From the NCBI RefSeq assembly GCF_022539315.1, contig NC_066313.1:64173934-64237933 (forward strand): a stretch of 64,000 nt of DNA. The letters run 5' to 3'. The position numbers were made by a program, and so were the translations under genes. Position 1 is the stretch's first letter, and every line of letters begins with the position of its first letter. Below the pieces are notes generated by a model, which worked only from the letters and a program-made list of their open reading frames with translations, did no database searches and was not told the DNA's origin. The stretch is from Serinus canaria (Eukaryota > Chordata > Aves > Passeriformes > Fringillidae). Below, one piece after another: positions 48,389 to 59,521 of the stretch.

Positions 48389-49020
48389 TGTGTTGTCTGC
48401 TGACTGCCCTGGCAATCCTCCTTCACAGAGGTTTCATCACAGGACTTTTCCACCAAGTCTCTGTTCCTGCCTAGGAGCAGACCCTGAAGCTTTGGGCCTT
48501 ACAGAACCCAGACACATAATGCAGGTCGTGCATTCCCTTACAGGGAAGACACATAATGCAGGTCGCGCTCCACATGAGCAAATGGAAAGGTTGAACAGTC
48601 ATTAGGTAGTGAAGCCAGCCTGTTAGAAAACTTGTGAATATTTCAACAATACCACTCTATCCAAGAGGATCCTCTGTTCAATCCAGGTCAGCTGCCAGCA
48701 ACCACAAACCACATGAAGGGAGGAACCTACAGCAATCAGGTATCATATAAGGGCAACCACTGGGAATGAAAGTCCTCACTTGCCATGATCACAAGCCTTA
48801 TTGAGGTCAGAATCCAAACACCTCTGATTGGCACAAATTCTCTCTTTCTCTTTTCTAGTGTGTCTCCTCTGGCTCACAGCTACTCCAAACACTGTGCTGC
48901 TGGTGGAAAATGTAGGTGATTAAGAAAGGAGTGAGTGTCAATACAGACATCTGTTTGGTTGGGTCTCCTGGAAGATCCATATAAACCACTTGGAACACAC
49001 AACCAAGCCTTGAGCAAACA
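48389..49020. mobile_element. Candidate solo LTR of an endogenous retrovirus
   Basis: The block begins TGTGTTG and ends GCAAACA, the TG...CA ends of LTRs. It is flanked by the same five bases TTTCC at 48384-48388 and 49021-49025, the length of target duplication made by ERVL-type elements. Inside are a tandem duplication at 48497-48570 (LTR enhancer regions often carry such repeats) and a TATA-like CATATAAGGGC at 48745. The length (632 bp) is in the normal range. Against it: no convincing polyadenylation signal, a terminal inverted repeat that is only partial (TGTGTT against TGTTTG), and ends that I chose to fit. The orientation is open. Confidence 0.28.
48497..48570. repeat. Imperfect tandem duplication, unit about 37-38 bp
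   Basis: AGACACATAATGCAGGTCG occurs at 48510-48528 and again at 48547-48565. Each copy is preceded by CCTTACAG (48497 and 48536), so the unit is about 37-38 bp, with a few mismatches near GAACCC/GGGA. Each unit keeps a CpG. It lies in the first quarter of the candidate LTR. Confidence 0.9.
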
Positions 49021-49025
49021 TTTCC

Positions 49026-51546
49026 CTGAGGCAGCTAAGAGATGTCTAGAGATTCAGTACATTGGACTGAGAAACATCCTTACCTCAGCAACATTTGTTT
49101 ATAACTTAGGCATAATATGTGATGCAGCTTCTGAGCTGTGTGATTTATCCAAACATCTAAAAGAAAGACATAACATTGCCAGAAGCTTATTCTGGGGTGT
49201 CAAAGCAGATTCAGGTTTTTGCATCAATGGCTGACAATCCTGGCTCTTCCGCTGAAGAGGCTGTCAGTGCTTTTCAGAACACGTTCTTAAAAAAAATAAA
49301 TCTCTGCACCAGGGGAAATGTCTTAAAAGCGGTTACGGAGAATTTTCATGGAGTCTCAAAAATAACACATATTGTGAAATGCTGTTCACAAGAGCATTGA
49401 AAATTAGCACTGCTCCGAATAGTGTTTCTTGAGAAAGCCACGCAATGTGATCACATACCTCTTGATAGGAGGTGTCAGCTCCTGTGTTACGGCCAAGTTC
49501 TAACCTGTATAATTACCTTCTGCTTATCTAAATTCGCCTCACAACTTCAGCTGAATAAGAGCTATTGTTTCACTTCACACCCTAAAACGTTGAGATGTGC
49601 AGTGTTAGTGTACTTCTAACCAGAGGTGGCTGCATCTTGGTCTTTGGTTTTGCGAGCATTTTCACTTTCAGAGAATAACAGACAATTTTTCACTGTATAG
49701 CAACTTAATTTAGTATTTTTTCTAACATTGTAAGTGCAAAAACTTATAGCTCAAGGAAGTCACTATGAAGTAGAGAGCCCAAAACCCTTGATGTCTCTCT
49801 AGAATACAAGAGTTACATATATACACACACACATATAAATTAATAATTCATATAATACATAATATAGCCTATAAATCATGTATTCTATATGCATTCAGAA
49901 CAGAATCAAATGTTTTCTTTTATAAAATCTTTTGCTTGAAGCAGACAAAAAACCAATAGGGAAAATTCTATGTTTTCTCACTCTATCAAAATTTACAGCT
50001 CATGTTTGCAAAATTTGCAAAGCCTTTCAGAGTCTTTTGCTGCTATGCAGTTGGCTAAGTCAGAAATGAACAGATGAAACTGGAAAGATCTGTGCTTCAC
50101 CAGCAGTCATGTCAATTAATTTTTTATATACTGCTGGGCTTAATATAGAACTTTCTAAACTACACAGGCATTTATTTTTATCAGCAAGAATGCCAAGGTT
50201 ACTTATAGCTGTTTGTTGCCCTTCACCTTTTTTTTTTCCTGAGAAAATGCATTTTGTAGAAGCTTAATTTCTGGTATTGATTTGAAGTAAGCATATGTAA
50301 ATACAAATCCTTCAGATAAATAAGATATTTGATTTCTTAATGTTATTTGAAAAAAAGAGAGTGTGCCATGCAATCTGGTAGAAAACAACAAACAAACTAA
50401 CAAACTTGGTTTTGTAGTCATGTCATGTACCCTGGGTCAGGTCTTTTTTCTCTAGTCAGTCCAATCTTCTGACATCTGGCAACAAATTCCCATTTAAACA
50501 TACCTTTGTACTTCCCATTTTCCTTCAAAATCAGAGTTTATTTTTCTGTTCAAGTTCAGAAAGGCCAGAGGCTATCAGATGAAAAACATGTAGGAGAAAA
50601 AAGGTCATCAATCATGGAAGAAAAAATCCTTATGGAAAAAGAGACTTTAGAATGCAAAAATAACCTTTGTTTTGTCATTTCAGAGCTTGACTTCAGTTTT
50701 AGCCATTGCTTTCACATATTTTTGAACTATTGCACATATTGTATGGAATGAACTCTTTTTAATGAATAAAACCAATCTGTGTTTCCCTTGGAGGAAAGTA
50801 GCCACACAGAGTTTTGGAAACGGAAGTAATTTTCTAACATCTTCCTTAATACATTTAACACAATGGCAGAAAATCCCAGAATTTGAGGTTTAACCTATAA
50901 AGGGATTGCTTCAAAGTTTAAAACATATGAACTTTCCTCCTCACACAAGTTGTGGTCACCACTGTTCTGGGACAGAATTAATGTTATGTAAACTTCATTT
51001 TGCCTAACTACATTACCCAAATCAAATTAAGTCAAGTCTCTAAAGAGAAATTTAAAACTTGACACATATTCCTCATTTAACTTTGTTACACAGTTGTATT
51101 TGTTAGTAATTAAATGCTGACAGGACCATCCAATTTAAATACAAAGGACGAGAGTGTAAGTAGACACCAAAAATGCAAAAAGAGAAAGAAAAAAATATTT
51201 TGGTACATATGAAGACATAAATTTAGAAGCAAATGAGGTAATATATTAAGGCTATTGCCCTATAACTCTCAGAGAAGCTAATAAATCTGCAATATTGTTT
51301 TGTAATCTTATGTCACAGCACAGTCCCTCCCATTTCTGCCCAGAAAAGCCAACTTCAAGTGGTAGGTTCAGTTTCCTGGTTACACCTTTCCAAGAAGCCA
51401 TAATAATGGCTGCCATAGAGTGGAAGTTCTTATTAATTTGTAGCTTATTCTTAAAGGAATTATACAGCAGAGATGAAGCCCAATGACTTTCCAAAATACA
51501 CTCCTGCTGAGGTAGCTCAAAATAGACCTTCTCAGATTCTTCCAGT
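49026..51546. other. Unassigned AT-rich non-coding stretch
   Basis: No gene is recognised. A 99-codon plus-strand frame (48935-49234) begins in the candidate LTR and runs on here. Its product has no motif I know. Short CA/TA dinucleotide runs occur at about 49817-49840. Confidence 0.5.
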
Positions 51547-52132
51547 ATCATAGAATCATAGTTTGGGTTGGAAGGGACCTTAAATATCATCTAGGTCCAA
51601 TCCTCCTGCCATGAGCAAGGAGCCTTCCACTAAACCAGTGTGCACATTGGTCCATCCAACCTGGCCTTGAACATTTCCGGGCATGAGGCATCCAAAACTT
51701 CTCTGGGCAACCTGTTACAGTGCCTAAGCATGGTCACAGTGAAGAATTTTTTTCCATTATAAACCTACTATGTTTAAAGCCATTCCCCCTCGTCCTGTCA
51801 CTACATATCCCTGTAATCAGTCCCTCTCCATCTCCTGTAGGCCTCCTTTAGGTACTGGAAGCCCTCATTTGGGTCACTCCAGAGCCTTCTCCTCTCCAAG
51901 CTGAATACTCTAAATTCTCTCAGCTTTTCCTCATAGTAGAGCTGCTCCATCCCTCTAAATGTCTTGGTGGCCCACAGGTCCGTGTCCTTGCTGTGCTGGG
52001 ACCCCAGAGCTGATGCAGCCCTGCAGGTGGAGTCAGAGCAGAGCAGAGGGGCAGAATCCCCTCCCTGTCCCTGCTGCCCACGCTGCTTTGGATGCAGCCC
52101 AGGACACGTTTTGCTCTCTGGGCTGCAAGAGT
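51547..52132 (-). mobile_element. CR1 LINE, least decayed 3' end in the window
   Basis: The tail ATCATAGAATCATAG (51548 on) and the adjacent GTTTGGGTTGGAAGGGACCT are near-perfect CR1 3'-end sequence in reverse, so the element is on the minus strand. Minus-strand translation shows the ORF2 C-terminus YEEKLREFRVFSLERRRLW and FQYLKEAYRR within a 148-codon open frame (51801-52247) that runs out of the element. Upstream is the 'gtgtccttgctgtgctggga...gagcagagcagaggggcagaatcccctccctg' region. Similarity ends near GGGCTGCAAG at about 52132. It is 5'-truncated and not active. Confidence 0.95.
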
Positions 52133-54844
52133 AGTACAGAAGCCCTTCAGTGCATTGTCTGCCCCACACTCTAAATTTTGACAAGGGAGTGGTTTTCCTA
52201 AAATGCTCTAATAATAACAAAAAATAACACTGCCCACAAGAGCCCATGTTCCTAACTGGCCATTGGTTAAGATCCAGATCCTGGCTTTTCCTTCACACAC
52301 ATGACTGTGTGTAAAGAGACAAAGTTAATGATATTACTGCTAGGCCAAACCAGCCAGGTCATTTTATCTAAATTCAGTTTGCAAGCTATAACATAATTCT
52401 TTACTTTACTGGAAATATCACAATTATAAATGAATTTAAAATTTGTGAGATGCTGCACATTGATGAGTTCCAAAGAAACTAAGAAAAAGCAATTAAATAA
52501 AGAAGCTGTGTGTATGAACCACTGCTGATCAGCATTTCTGATAGCACTCAAATACTACCCTGGGATAGAAAACAGACCTGGACTACAGGTAAGTATTTCT
52601 GTGTGCAAGATACCCTTTGCTATTCAGCAAAGCTCTTAGGGTCATGTGAGTGTTCTCATTCCCACAGTCTCTGTAAGGTCACAGTGGTTTTACACAATTC
52701 TTAATGACAGTTTCCTAACCAAAGCAATCTCCTTAGTATCTCAGAATGATGGGTGGGTTGTGATTTAGTAGTTATGGGTTTCAGCAGCACCTGAGTCAAA
52801 CACTGTTTATTGCTTACAGTTGCTTTTCTGTTAAATGAAAAATTATACTCTACCAAAAAGACCTAAGTTACTGGCTTGATTTCAACATGGTACTGACTGA
52901 CATATGCCAATTTACTTGTCATCATATTCAACAAGCCAGTATTAACATTTTCCTAACTGATTCAGATTTTTTATCACAAATCAACAATAGCAGCTCCTTG
53001 GGGCTGTGAACATGTTTTTATTACATGATAGGATAAAAAAAATAAAAGAAAATCTATATTTATTCATTATCATATATATAATTTATGTTGGGTAAACTGG
53101 AAAATGCTTTCAAGAATAAACTAACATGAAAAGCATATTTGATAAACATGAATCCTTTTTATAATTCATTTTTTTTCCATGTTTCTGCAATATTTTCTGA
53201 CTTATATCAGACTATGTTATTATTTAAATATAAAGATTTTTTTTTAACTAATAGTACAAAACTCTATCAAGTGAGACTCTCAAAAAAGACAAGAAGCCAT
53301 TTAAATGCATAAGTGCAAATGTTTGGAATTTTAGATAAATGCACAGGTACTGCAAAGTGAATATACCCTGTTTCTGGGTTTCAAAATTGGAAAAGAGGGA
53401 CTTAATAAATGAAGTTTCCAATATTTCAGCCACACATTCAATGCATCAGATACTCAGTGCATCAGCAAGTTGTTAAACTCCTAGCTTCCAACTGCTTTCA
53501 ATTTAAAAACAACAGAAATTTAGAAACCTCAATTTAATTTCTTTTGAAATATGGAAGAAATACACAACAGCTTTTAAGCCTGTGAAAAACATAAAACCAA
53601 AGGAAGAATGAAAGCACTTGCAAAAATCTTGCATATTATCATTCCTCTAAGTGCTTCCTAATTTGTGGAAATGGAAGTCTTTATACTTTGCTAATACCTG
53701 GGAAGAGAATGAACACTTCCTTGTGTTTGGCAGCCCCAAGAAGCAGCATTAACCCACTTGTGTCCCTGGTTTTTATGTCAGCTTAGTGGAACATCCCAAA
53801 GTAGCCACTGTCAAAGGCCCTGGATTGGCTGCTGGGTGTAACCTCACACCCAGTGTTGTGCAGCCAGCCAATGACCATGCAAAATATTACCAAGGTCATA
53901 GTAGTGTAACACACTCCTATAACTCAGAGATTACAAAAGACATTAAAATTCTGATACCCCATTCATAAGGAAAAGATTGTAATGAGAGCAGAGAATGGCA
54001 CAACATTAATTCATTGTGTGACAAAGAATATAATGAGAATGGGAAACAGCACAAAGATAACTCATTCTTGTTACAGCTTTAAGATTGTAATGTCATGGTT
54101 CATATCACATACTTAGGAAGAAAGGTATGGTAGAAGAAGAGTTGCAATATTAAACATAGCTAATCTGAATGTAGCACACATTACTATAAATGCAATACAA
54201 TAAAAAAATTTGAAACATTACTTAGAAATGGTTTGCTAAAAGTGTTATAATTTTTTTGTACACCTTTGTTAACAATTTATTAATACTGTTGAAATAAAGG
54301 GCTGCAGTGTGTGTTAATTTATTAACAGAGCTGTCCTCAAAACTCTTTTTACTCTTGTATGTCTTTGGAAATCAATTAGAATTAAAAATAAAAATATTGA
54401 GGACAGTATCTGTGTCTCTTGTGACACACATTATGAACCTGAGAAGACACAGGCACTCATGTTCAGTCACTTTGTCTGATATAGTGGAAAGAAATAAAGC
54501 CATAAAACAAGTACTGCCTTTACCTCTTGAAATTATTGAATAACTTTTGTTATTGCTCATCTACCACTCATTCAGTGATGTCTATTATCCTACCTAATGT
54601 AGTAGACTTTATTGAAATATTAACTGATAAGAGATTAAAAAATCTTTGACCATCCTTCTGAGAGTTTGACAAAGCCCAAAGCAACTTGTGTCATTGCTCT
54701 ATGCAAGCTCTCATTGTGTCAAGCTCTATGCAAGATCACCATATCAGTGCATTTTATTTTGCTTTTGAAAGTAAAACGTTATCTTCGTGGTTATTTCTGT
54801 TCAACAGAAAAAAGGGAAATGTTCCCAAAGACGCTACAAAGCAT
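52133..54844. other. Unassigned AT-rich non-coding stretch
   Basis: No gene or known transposon is seen. The interval 53030-53240 is extremely AT-rich with TATATATA-like words. Confidence 0.55.
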
Positions 54845-55185
54845 TGACACTTCAGGGAATGTTGCTCTGGAGATCATCAACTCCAACTCCACAGCTTGAA
54901 CAGGATGACCTAGTGTGCCTCTTGTCCCATGACTGGGCACCACTGAAACAATCATGGCTCTGTCCTTCTTGCATCCTTCACTCAGGTATTTATGTACATA
55001 GATAAGTTCCCCTCACCAGTTCCTTTGGGCCAAACAGGCTCAGCTCTCTCAGCCCTTCCTCATGGGAGAGATGCTCCAGTCCCTTGAATATCATCAAGGC
55101 CCATCACTGAACCCTCTCCAAGGCCTCTGTTCTCTAAACACAGTACCCCAGAGGTGACCTTGCCAGTGGTGAGTAGAGTTTACCA
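54845..55185 (-). mobile_element. CR1 LINE, short decayed 3' part
   Basis: On the minus strand the segment 55020-55110 translates to GLEHLSHEEGLREL followed by SLFG, the classic CR1 ORF2 C-terminal block. At 55140-55180 the 'cacagtaccccagaggtgaccttgccagt' region of CR1 follows. The left side (GATCATCAACTCCAACTCCA) is 3' UTR, but the octamer tail itself is not clear. The part between is shortened compared with a standard 3' end. The right side ends near GTGAGTAGAG, followed by a partial echo (ACCAAGTAGAG). Confidence 0.85.
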
Positions 55186-57187
55186 GTACCAAGTAGAGGA
55201 AACATCAAAAAGAATTTTCTCCTGAATTAGGGAAAAGAAATTAGAAAAAGTTTCATCAAAATATTTTACTCTTGAATTAGAAGATCTGCCACTTTCCAAC
55301 CAAAAAGGTTAAGACTGAACCATATCGGCTAGATCAGGGATCAATATGACCCATTTACAATATTATTGGCAAATTTAGAGTAATACAAATAAAGCCTTAG
55401 TTCTTTTTCTCTCTTCTAAAGTAAGGGGTAATACATATTAAAAAAAAGTAAAATTGTACTGTGTGTCTAAATTTGGTCCATTAATTTGTTCAAAAGACAG
55501 TTTCTTCTTGAAAATCATCGCTCTGTTTTCAGTAATTTGGTTTTAAAAAAGTAAATGTTTTTGTGTGGTTACTGCTTTTTCTAATCTAGGTGGATTTATT
55601 TGGTTCTGCATTTGTATACGTAAGTAAATTCCAAAAAGTGGCAAATGTGTTTTTGTGGTGTTAGTTACATTTTAGTATCCATATTACTTCCAGGCACATT
55701 GTCAAAATGAGGTAGGTGCAAAGACCATGAGCAGAGGAAAAAATGTGATTGTATGAGGGATGTTATGACAGTTCTGTATGCATAATACATGCATCCCAGG
55801 AGGCAATTCTGCATCTGTTACATATATTTATGTATTTTTACTTGTAGTTTTGGAGATATTTAAGATTTATGGTGATAGATTCGATCCCCTTAAAGACAAT
55901 AAAAGGAAACATGCAACAAGGGGACTATTTTGTTAGTGAGTGAAATGAGCTGGGTGTGAAAGTTGTGTACCTGGTAGGCTCTATGAAGGTTAAGGATTTT
56001 CTGTTCTCTACACTTAGTAGCGTTTCTACGGAGGTTTTGAAAATACTTTCAAAACAAACCTCTAATAGATTTGATCTATGTGCAGCTAAAGTATGTTTCT
56101 GTTCATTATAATGACTGAAAGAGGGTAAGAAAACAATTGCTAGATGTTAAAGACTAACACAGGAATGATAAAGACATTTTGTGAGTGAAAAGAAAAATCC
56201 TGAAGTCTCAGGGAATGAAGAAAGTGATGATAAATGAAGACAACAACACAAGGGTAAAAAGACAGGAAAGATAAAATGGCTAAAGAGACAGACAATTTTA
56301 TACAACTAACTGTTTGAAGAAACAACTCACTGTGTTGTACTGTAATGACATTTCCTGACCATTGAATTTTCTATGAAGAGACAGATGAGCCTTCCACTGC
56401 CTTCCATTACACAGCAGGTATTTTGTAGTCTCTGTTATACAGGAGATTTCAAAAACCATCTTCATAAAAAATTCCTAGATTCACTTGGAGGACAAAGGAT
56501 AATATATTTGCAGTCTAATTTTGACTCTTTGAAACAGTGACTTTTGTCAGCCCTCTTTGAGTATTAGAAGACCATTTACAGAAAGAAACAATCAGAAGGG
56601 TGTGTCTCAGGGCATAAAGCAGAGAGGCTTCACCATTCAAATGTATGTGATTCTACTGTTGCCTCATACATAGTTTTGAAGCTTCTTTGAAGACATCTTG
56701 TATTGGTCCCTCTCAGACACAGGCTTCTAGATGAACTCCTTGTCTTTCATGGTATTTTTGTTATTATATACAAATTAAGAAAAATCCCAAACACAAAACT
56801 TTTAAAATAGGAATGGAGGAAACCCTTAAAATGAAAATATAAATCTGGCAGTATAATCTTCCAGCTGTAATATTTCTAAGCCATTTTCATTGACATGAAG
56901 GGCAGAAGAAATGGAAATTCTTTATGGAATATAATATATACCACAAAAGTTAGCAAATAAGCTATTTCTACTAACTAGGTGATAAAAGCATATATACTGT
57001 CAATAAAAAACATCTCAGAACTCATATACCCCTTTGCTGAAATGAAGAAGTCAAACAGTTATCAAATGGTAAACCAAATAAAGCTTGCAAAAGAGATTTA
57101 TAGTAAAACATACCATAAAACATCATTAATGTAATAGGGAAATAAAAATTATATTTACATACAATGTGTGAATATCATGTTATATTT
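55186..57187. other. Unassigned AT-rich non-coding stretch
   Basis: No gene or recognisable repeat is seen in about 2 kb. Confidence 0.55.
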
Positions 57188-57975
57188 ATTGAGCTCGAGG
57201 ATCTTCGCAGTCGGATCTGTGTGAACCTCATGAGGCTCAATTAGGCCAAGAGCAAGATTCTGCATCTGGATGGGTGCAACTCCCAGTGCCAATAGAGGCT
57301 GGGAGATAAAGGGAGAAGGGCATGGGGGTAGTGGTGGATGAAAAGCTGGACAGGAACCCAGAAAGCAATGGTATCCTGAGCTGCATCAAAAGATGCGTGC
57401 CTAGCAGGTCAAGGGAGGTGATCCTGTCCTTCTGTTCCAGGCTCGTGAGACCTCACCTGGAGTAATGCATCTGGCTCTGGGGTCCTCAACACAAGGAGCA
57501 CATGGACCTGTTGAGCTGGATCCAGAGAAGAGCCAATAAAATGATCAGGGGAATGGAGCTCCTCTTCTATGCAGCCAGACTGAGAGACCTGGGGCGGTTC
57601 AGTCTGGAGAAGGTTGCAGAACAACGTTACTGCGCGCTTTCAATACTTAAAGGGGGCTTATAGGAGAGATGGGGACGAGCACTTTAGTAGGTCCTGTTGC
57701 AAGAGGACAAAGAGCAATGCTTTTAAACTAAAAGAGGGTAGATTTAGACTAATGAAGGATTATTTTTTTTTATGATGAAGGTGGTGAAACACTGAAACAG
57801 ACTGACCAGAGGGGTGGCAGATGTCCCATCCCTGGAAATATTCAAGGTCAGCCCACCAAGGCCGGAGAGCACTGAAAAACCTGATAAAATTGATGTCCCT
57901 GTTCATTGCAGGAAGGTTGTAGTAGGTGACCTTTAGAGGCCGTCTCCAATCCAAAATATTCTATGACCCTATCAT
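57188..57975 (+). mobile_element. CR1 LINE, 5'-truncated, sense orientation
   Basis: The sense strand begins inside ORF2 after the catalytic region (AACCTCATGAGGCTCAATTA, GGCCAAGAGCAAG). It continues through the thumb and C-terminus: ATGAAAAGCTGGACAGGAAC, CGTGAGACCTCACCTGGAGT, and a readable stretch encoding LSWIQRRANKMIRGME and later LRDLGRFSLEK. The 3' UTR (CATCCCTGGAAATATTCAAG) leads to GGCCGTCTCCAATCCAAAAT and the tail ATTCTATGACCCTATC. Frame breaks occur, for example at the T8 run near 57770 and a compressed segment near 57610-57650. At nearly 790 bp it is the longest plus-strand CR1 here. Confidence 0.96.
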
Positions 57976-59437
57976 TATCAATTCCAATTTCCCATACCAA
58001 TCTACCCTTAGTTTCTTTAAGAAATTAGATTTAAACACAATTTAAATACCAATAATATATGATATGGCAAATAAGAAAATGTTTGGAACTACAAAAATCA
58101 AAATACCAACATTTGACAGCCAAAACACATTAGATACATCTGTAAGCCATACACTAGTATGCTATTTTGAGTTGAGATAGAAATTTACTTGCAGTTTTTG
58201 AAAGCTGCAGGTTCTAAATATTGACATAGATCTAGTCCAGTGTCATTTTACAGTTAGCAAGGTATTTATGTCAATGCTTATTTTATCAAAAGAGGTAAAT
58301 TCACAAATATTTGAGGTGAAAAGTTGTGGGAGAAGAGTAGAGAGAGAGAAGCATATCTTTTCAGGTACTTCCTAATGAAATTTCTACCCTCCTTATAAGC
58401 ATAAGTTCTACTAGGATGCTTGGGCACATTTCAACAGAAGTCCTAGAAAGTCAAATATCTTTACACTAAGTATTTTTCTGGTAATAAGAGTTTAGGTCAG
58501 CTTATATAACTGAACAATATGGATAATAAAGGTTTGTGACTTAACAGATATTTTGTGCAAGTATTTTGTTTGTTGGTTTTGGTTTTGAATTTTTTTTTTC
58601 TTTTGTTTTGCTTTGGTCATACTAAAAAAGAATAGAATTTTCTGAAAGTCCAACATATTTTATTGTAGGTGGGTGGAAAGACTGCTTTTACCTATTATGG
58701 TGGCTCTAAAAGCAAATTAATTTTGTTACTTTTCAAACTTTTATTTTTCCCGTATTTTTGGTAAATTGTTCCGTTCATTGGTAGAAGATAAATTAATGTG
58801 TTAAAGTTGAAGACAGCTATTTAAGTGGTTTAAACCTTACCATGCTTAATTGGCATGTTAAAATTAAAGAGTCAGAGTCAACTCCAGTATGTAAAAATGT
58901 ATAAGCACACAAATTATGGCACTCTGTTCCACAGCTCAAGAGACATCGTGCCATACACTTCATTAATCAAGGGTGTGCCCCAAATTTCAACATGTGATGA
59001 TTTACAGTCATGCTTCATACATGCTCAGCTATAAGAAGATACAGGTCTCTCTGCAGTGGGGCTAACTTATCTGACAGATATCAAATTCGAGACTAATTTA
59101 ATAAGCCCTTTTGCTTATTTTAGTAGATGCATGGTTTCTTATCCTAATCATGAATAGGGCTGCTACTTCTGATATAGTTCAAGGCACAGTTGAGAAATGT
59201 AGTTCTAGCACTCAGAATAATTTTATCTTTTTTGTTGTCAACAGGAATGGCTCCTTATGAAGGAAGACACCTCTTCTTTAAAAAATAGATTAACACTGCA
59301 CCTGATTAGGAATCAGTGCAATATTCAGGGGACAGCAAACAGAAACAAATTACTGTGGATTCCTAGGTTGAAATCTACTGGTGTCTCAGGGGGGAAAGGC
59401 TGTCTGAAGGAAAATCTGAAGAATGGAGACTTCTAGT
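57976..59437. other. Unassigned AT-rich non-coding stretch
   Basis: No gene is seen. A T/G-rich patch (TTGTTTGTTGGTTTTGGTTT) lies near 58566. Confidence 0.55.
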
Positions 59438-59521
59438 AAGAAAGAGAGAAAGAGAACAGGGAAAAGGGGGAGAAGAATGAAGGAAAGAGGTAGGAAGGGA
59501 GAGGGAAAGAAAAAGAAAGAA
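59438..59521 (+). repeat. Long polypurine tract
   Basis: 84 bases contain only three pyrimidines (59457, 59478, 59491), with blocks of GAAA, GAGA and GGGA. It is followed by a pyrimidine-rich stretch (CTTTTCCATCTGTTCCTTTT). Such purine-strand asymmetry can form triplex (H-) DNA in vitro. No function is implied. Confidence 0.92.

Noticed and set aside
48497..48570. CRISPR-like direct repeats
   Set aside because: There are only two units, no spacers of uniform size, and a eukaryotic context.
48935..49234. 99-codon plus-strand frame with less repetitive composition
   Set aside because: It crosses the right border of the candidate LTR, matches no known protein family, and lacks supporting splice or promoter signals.
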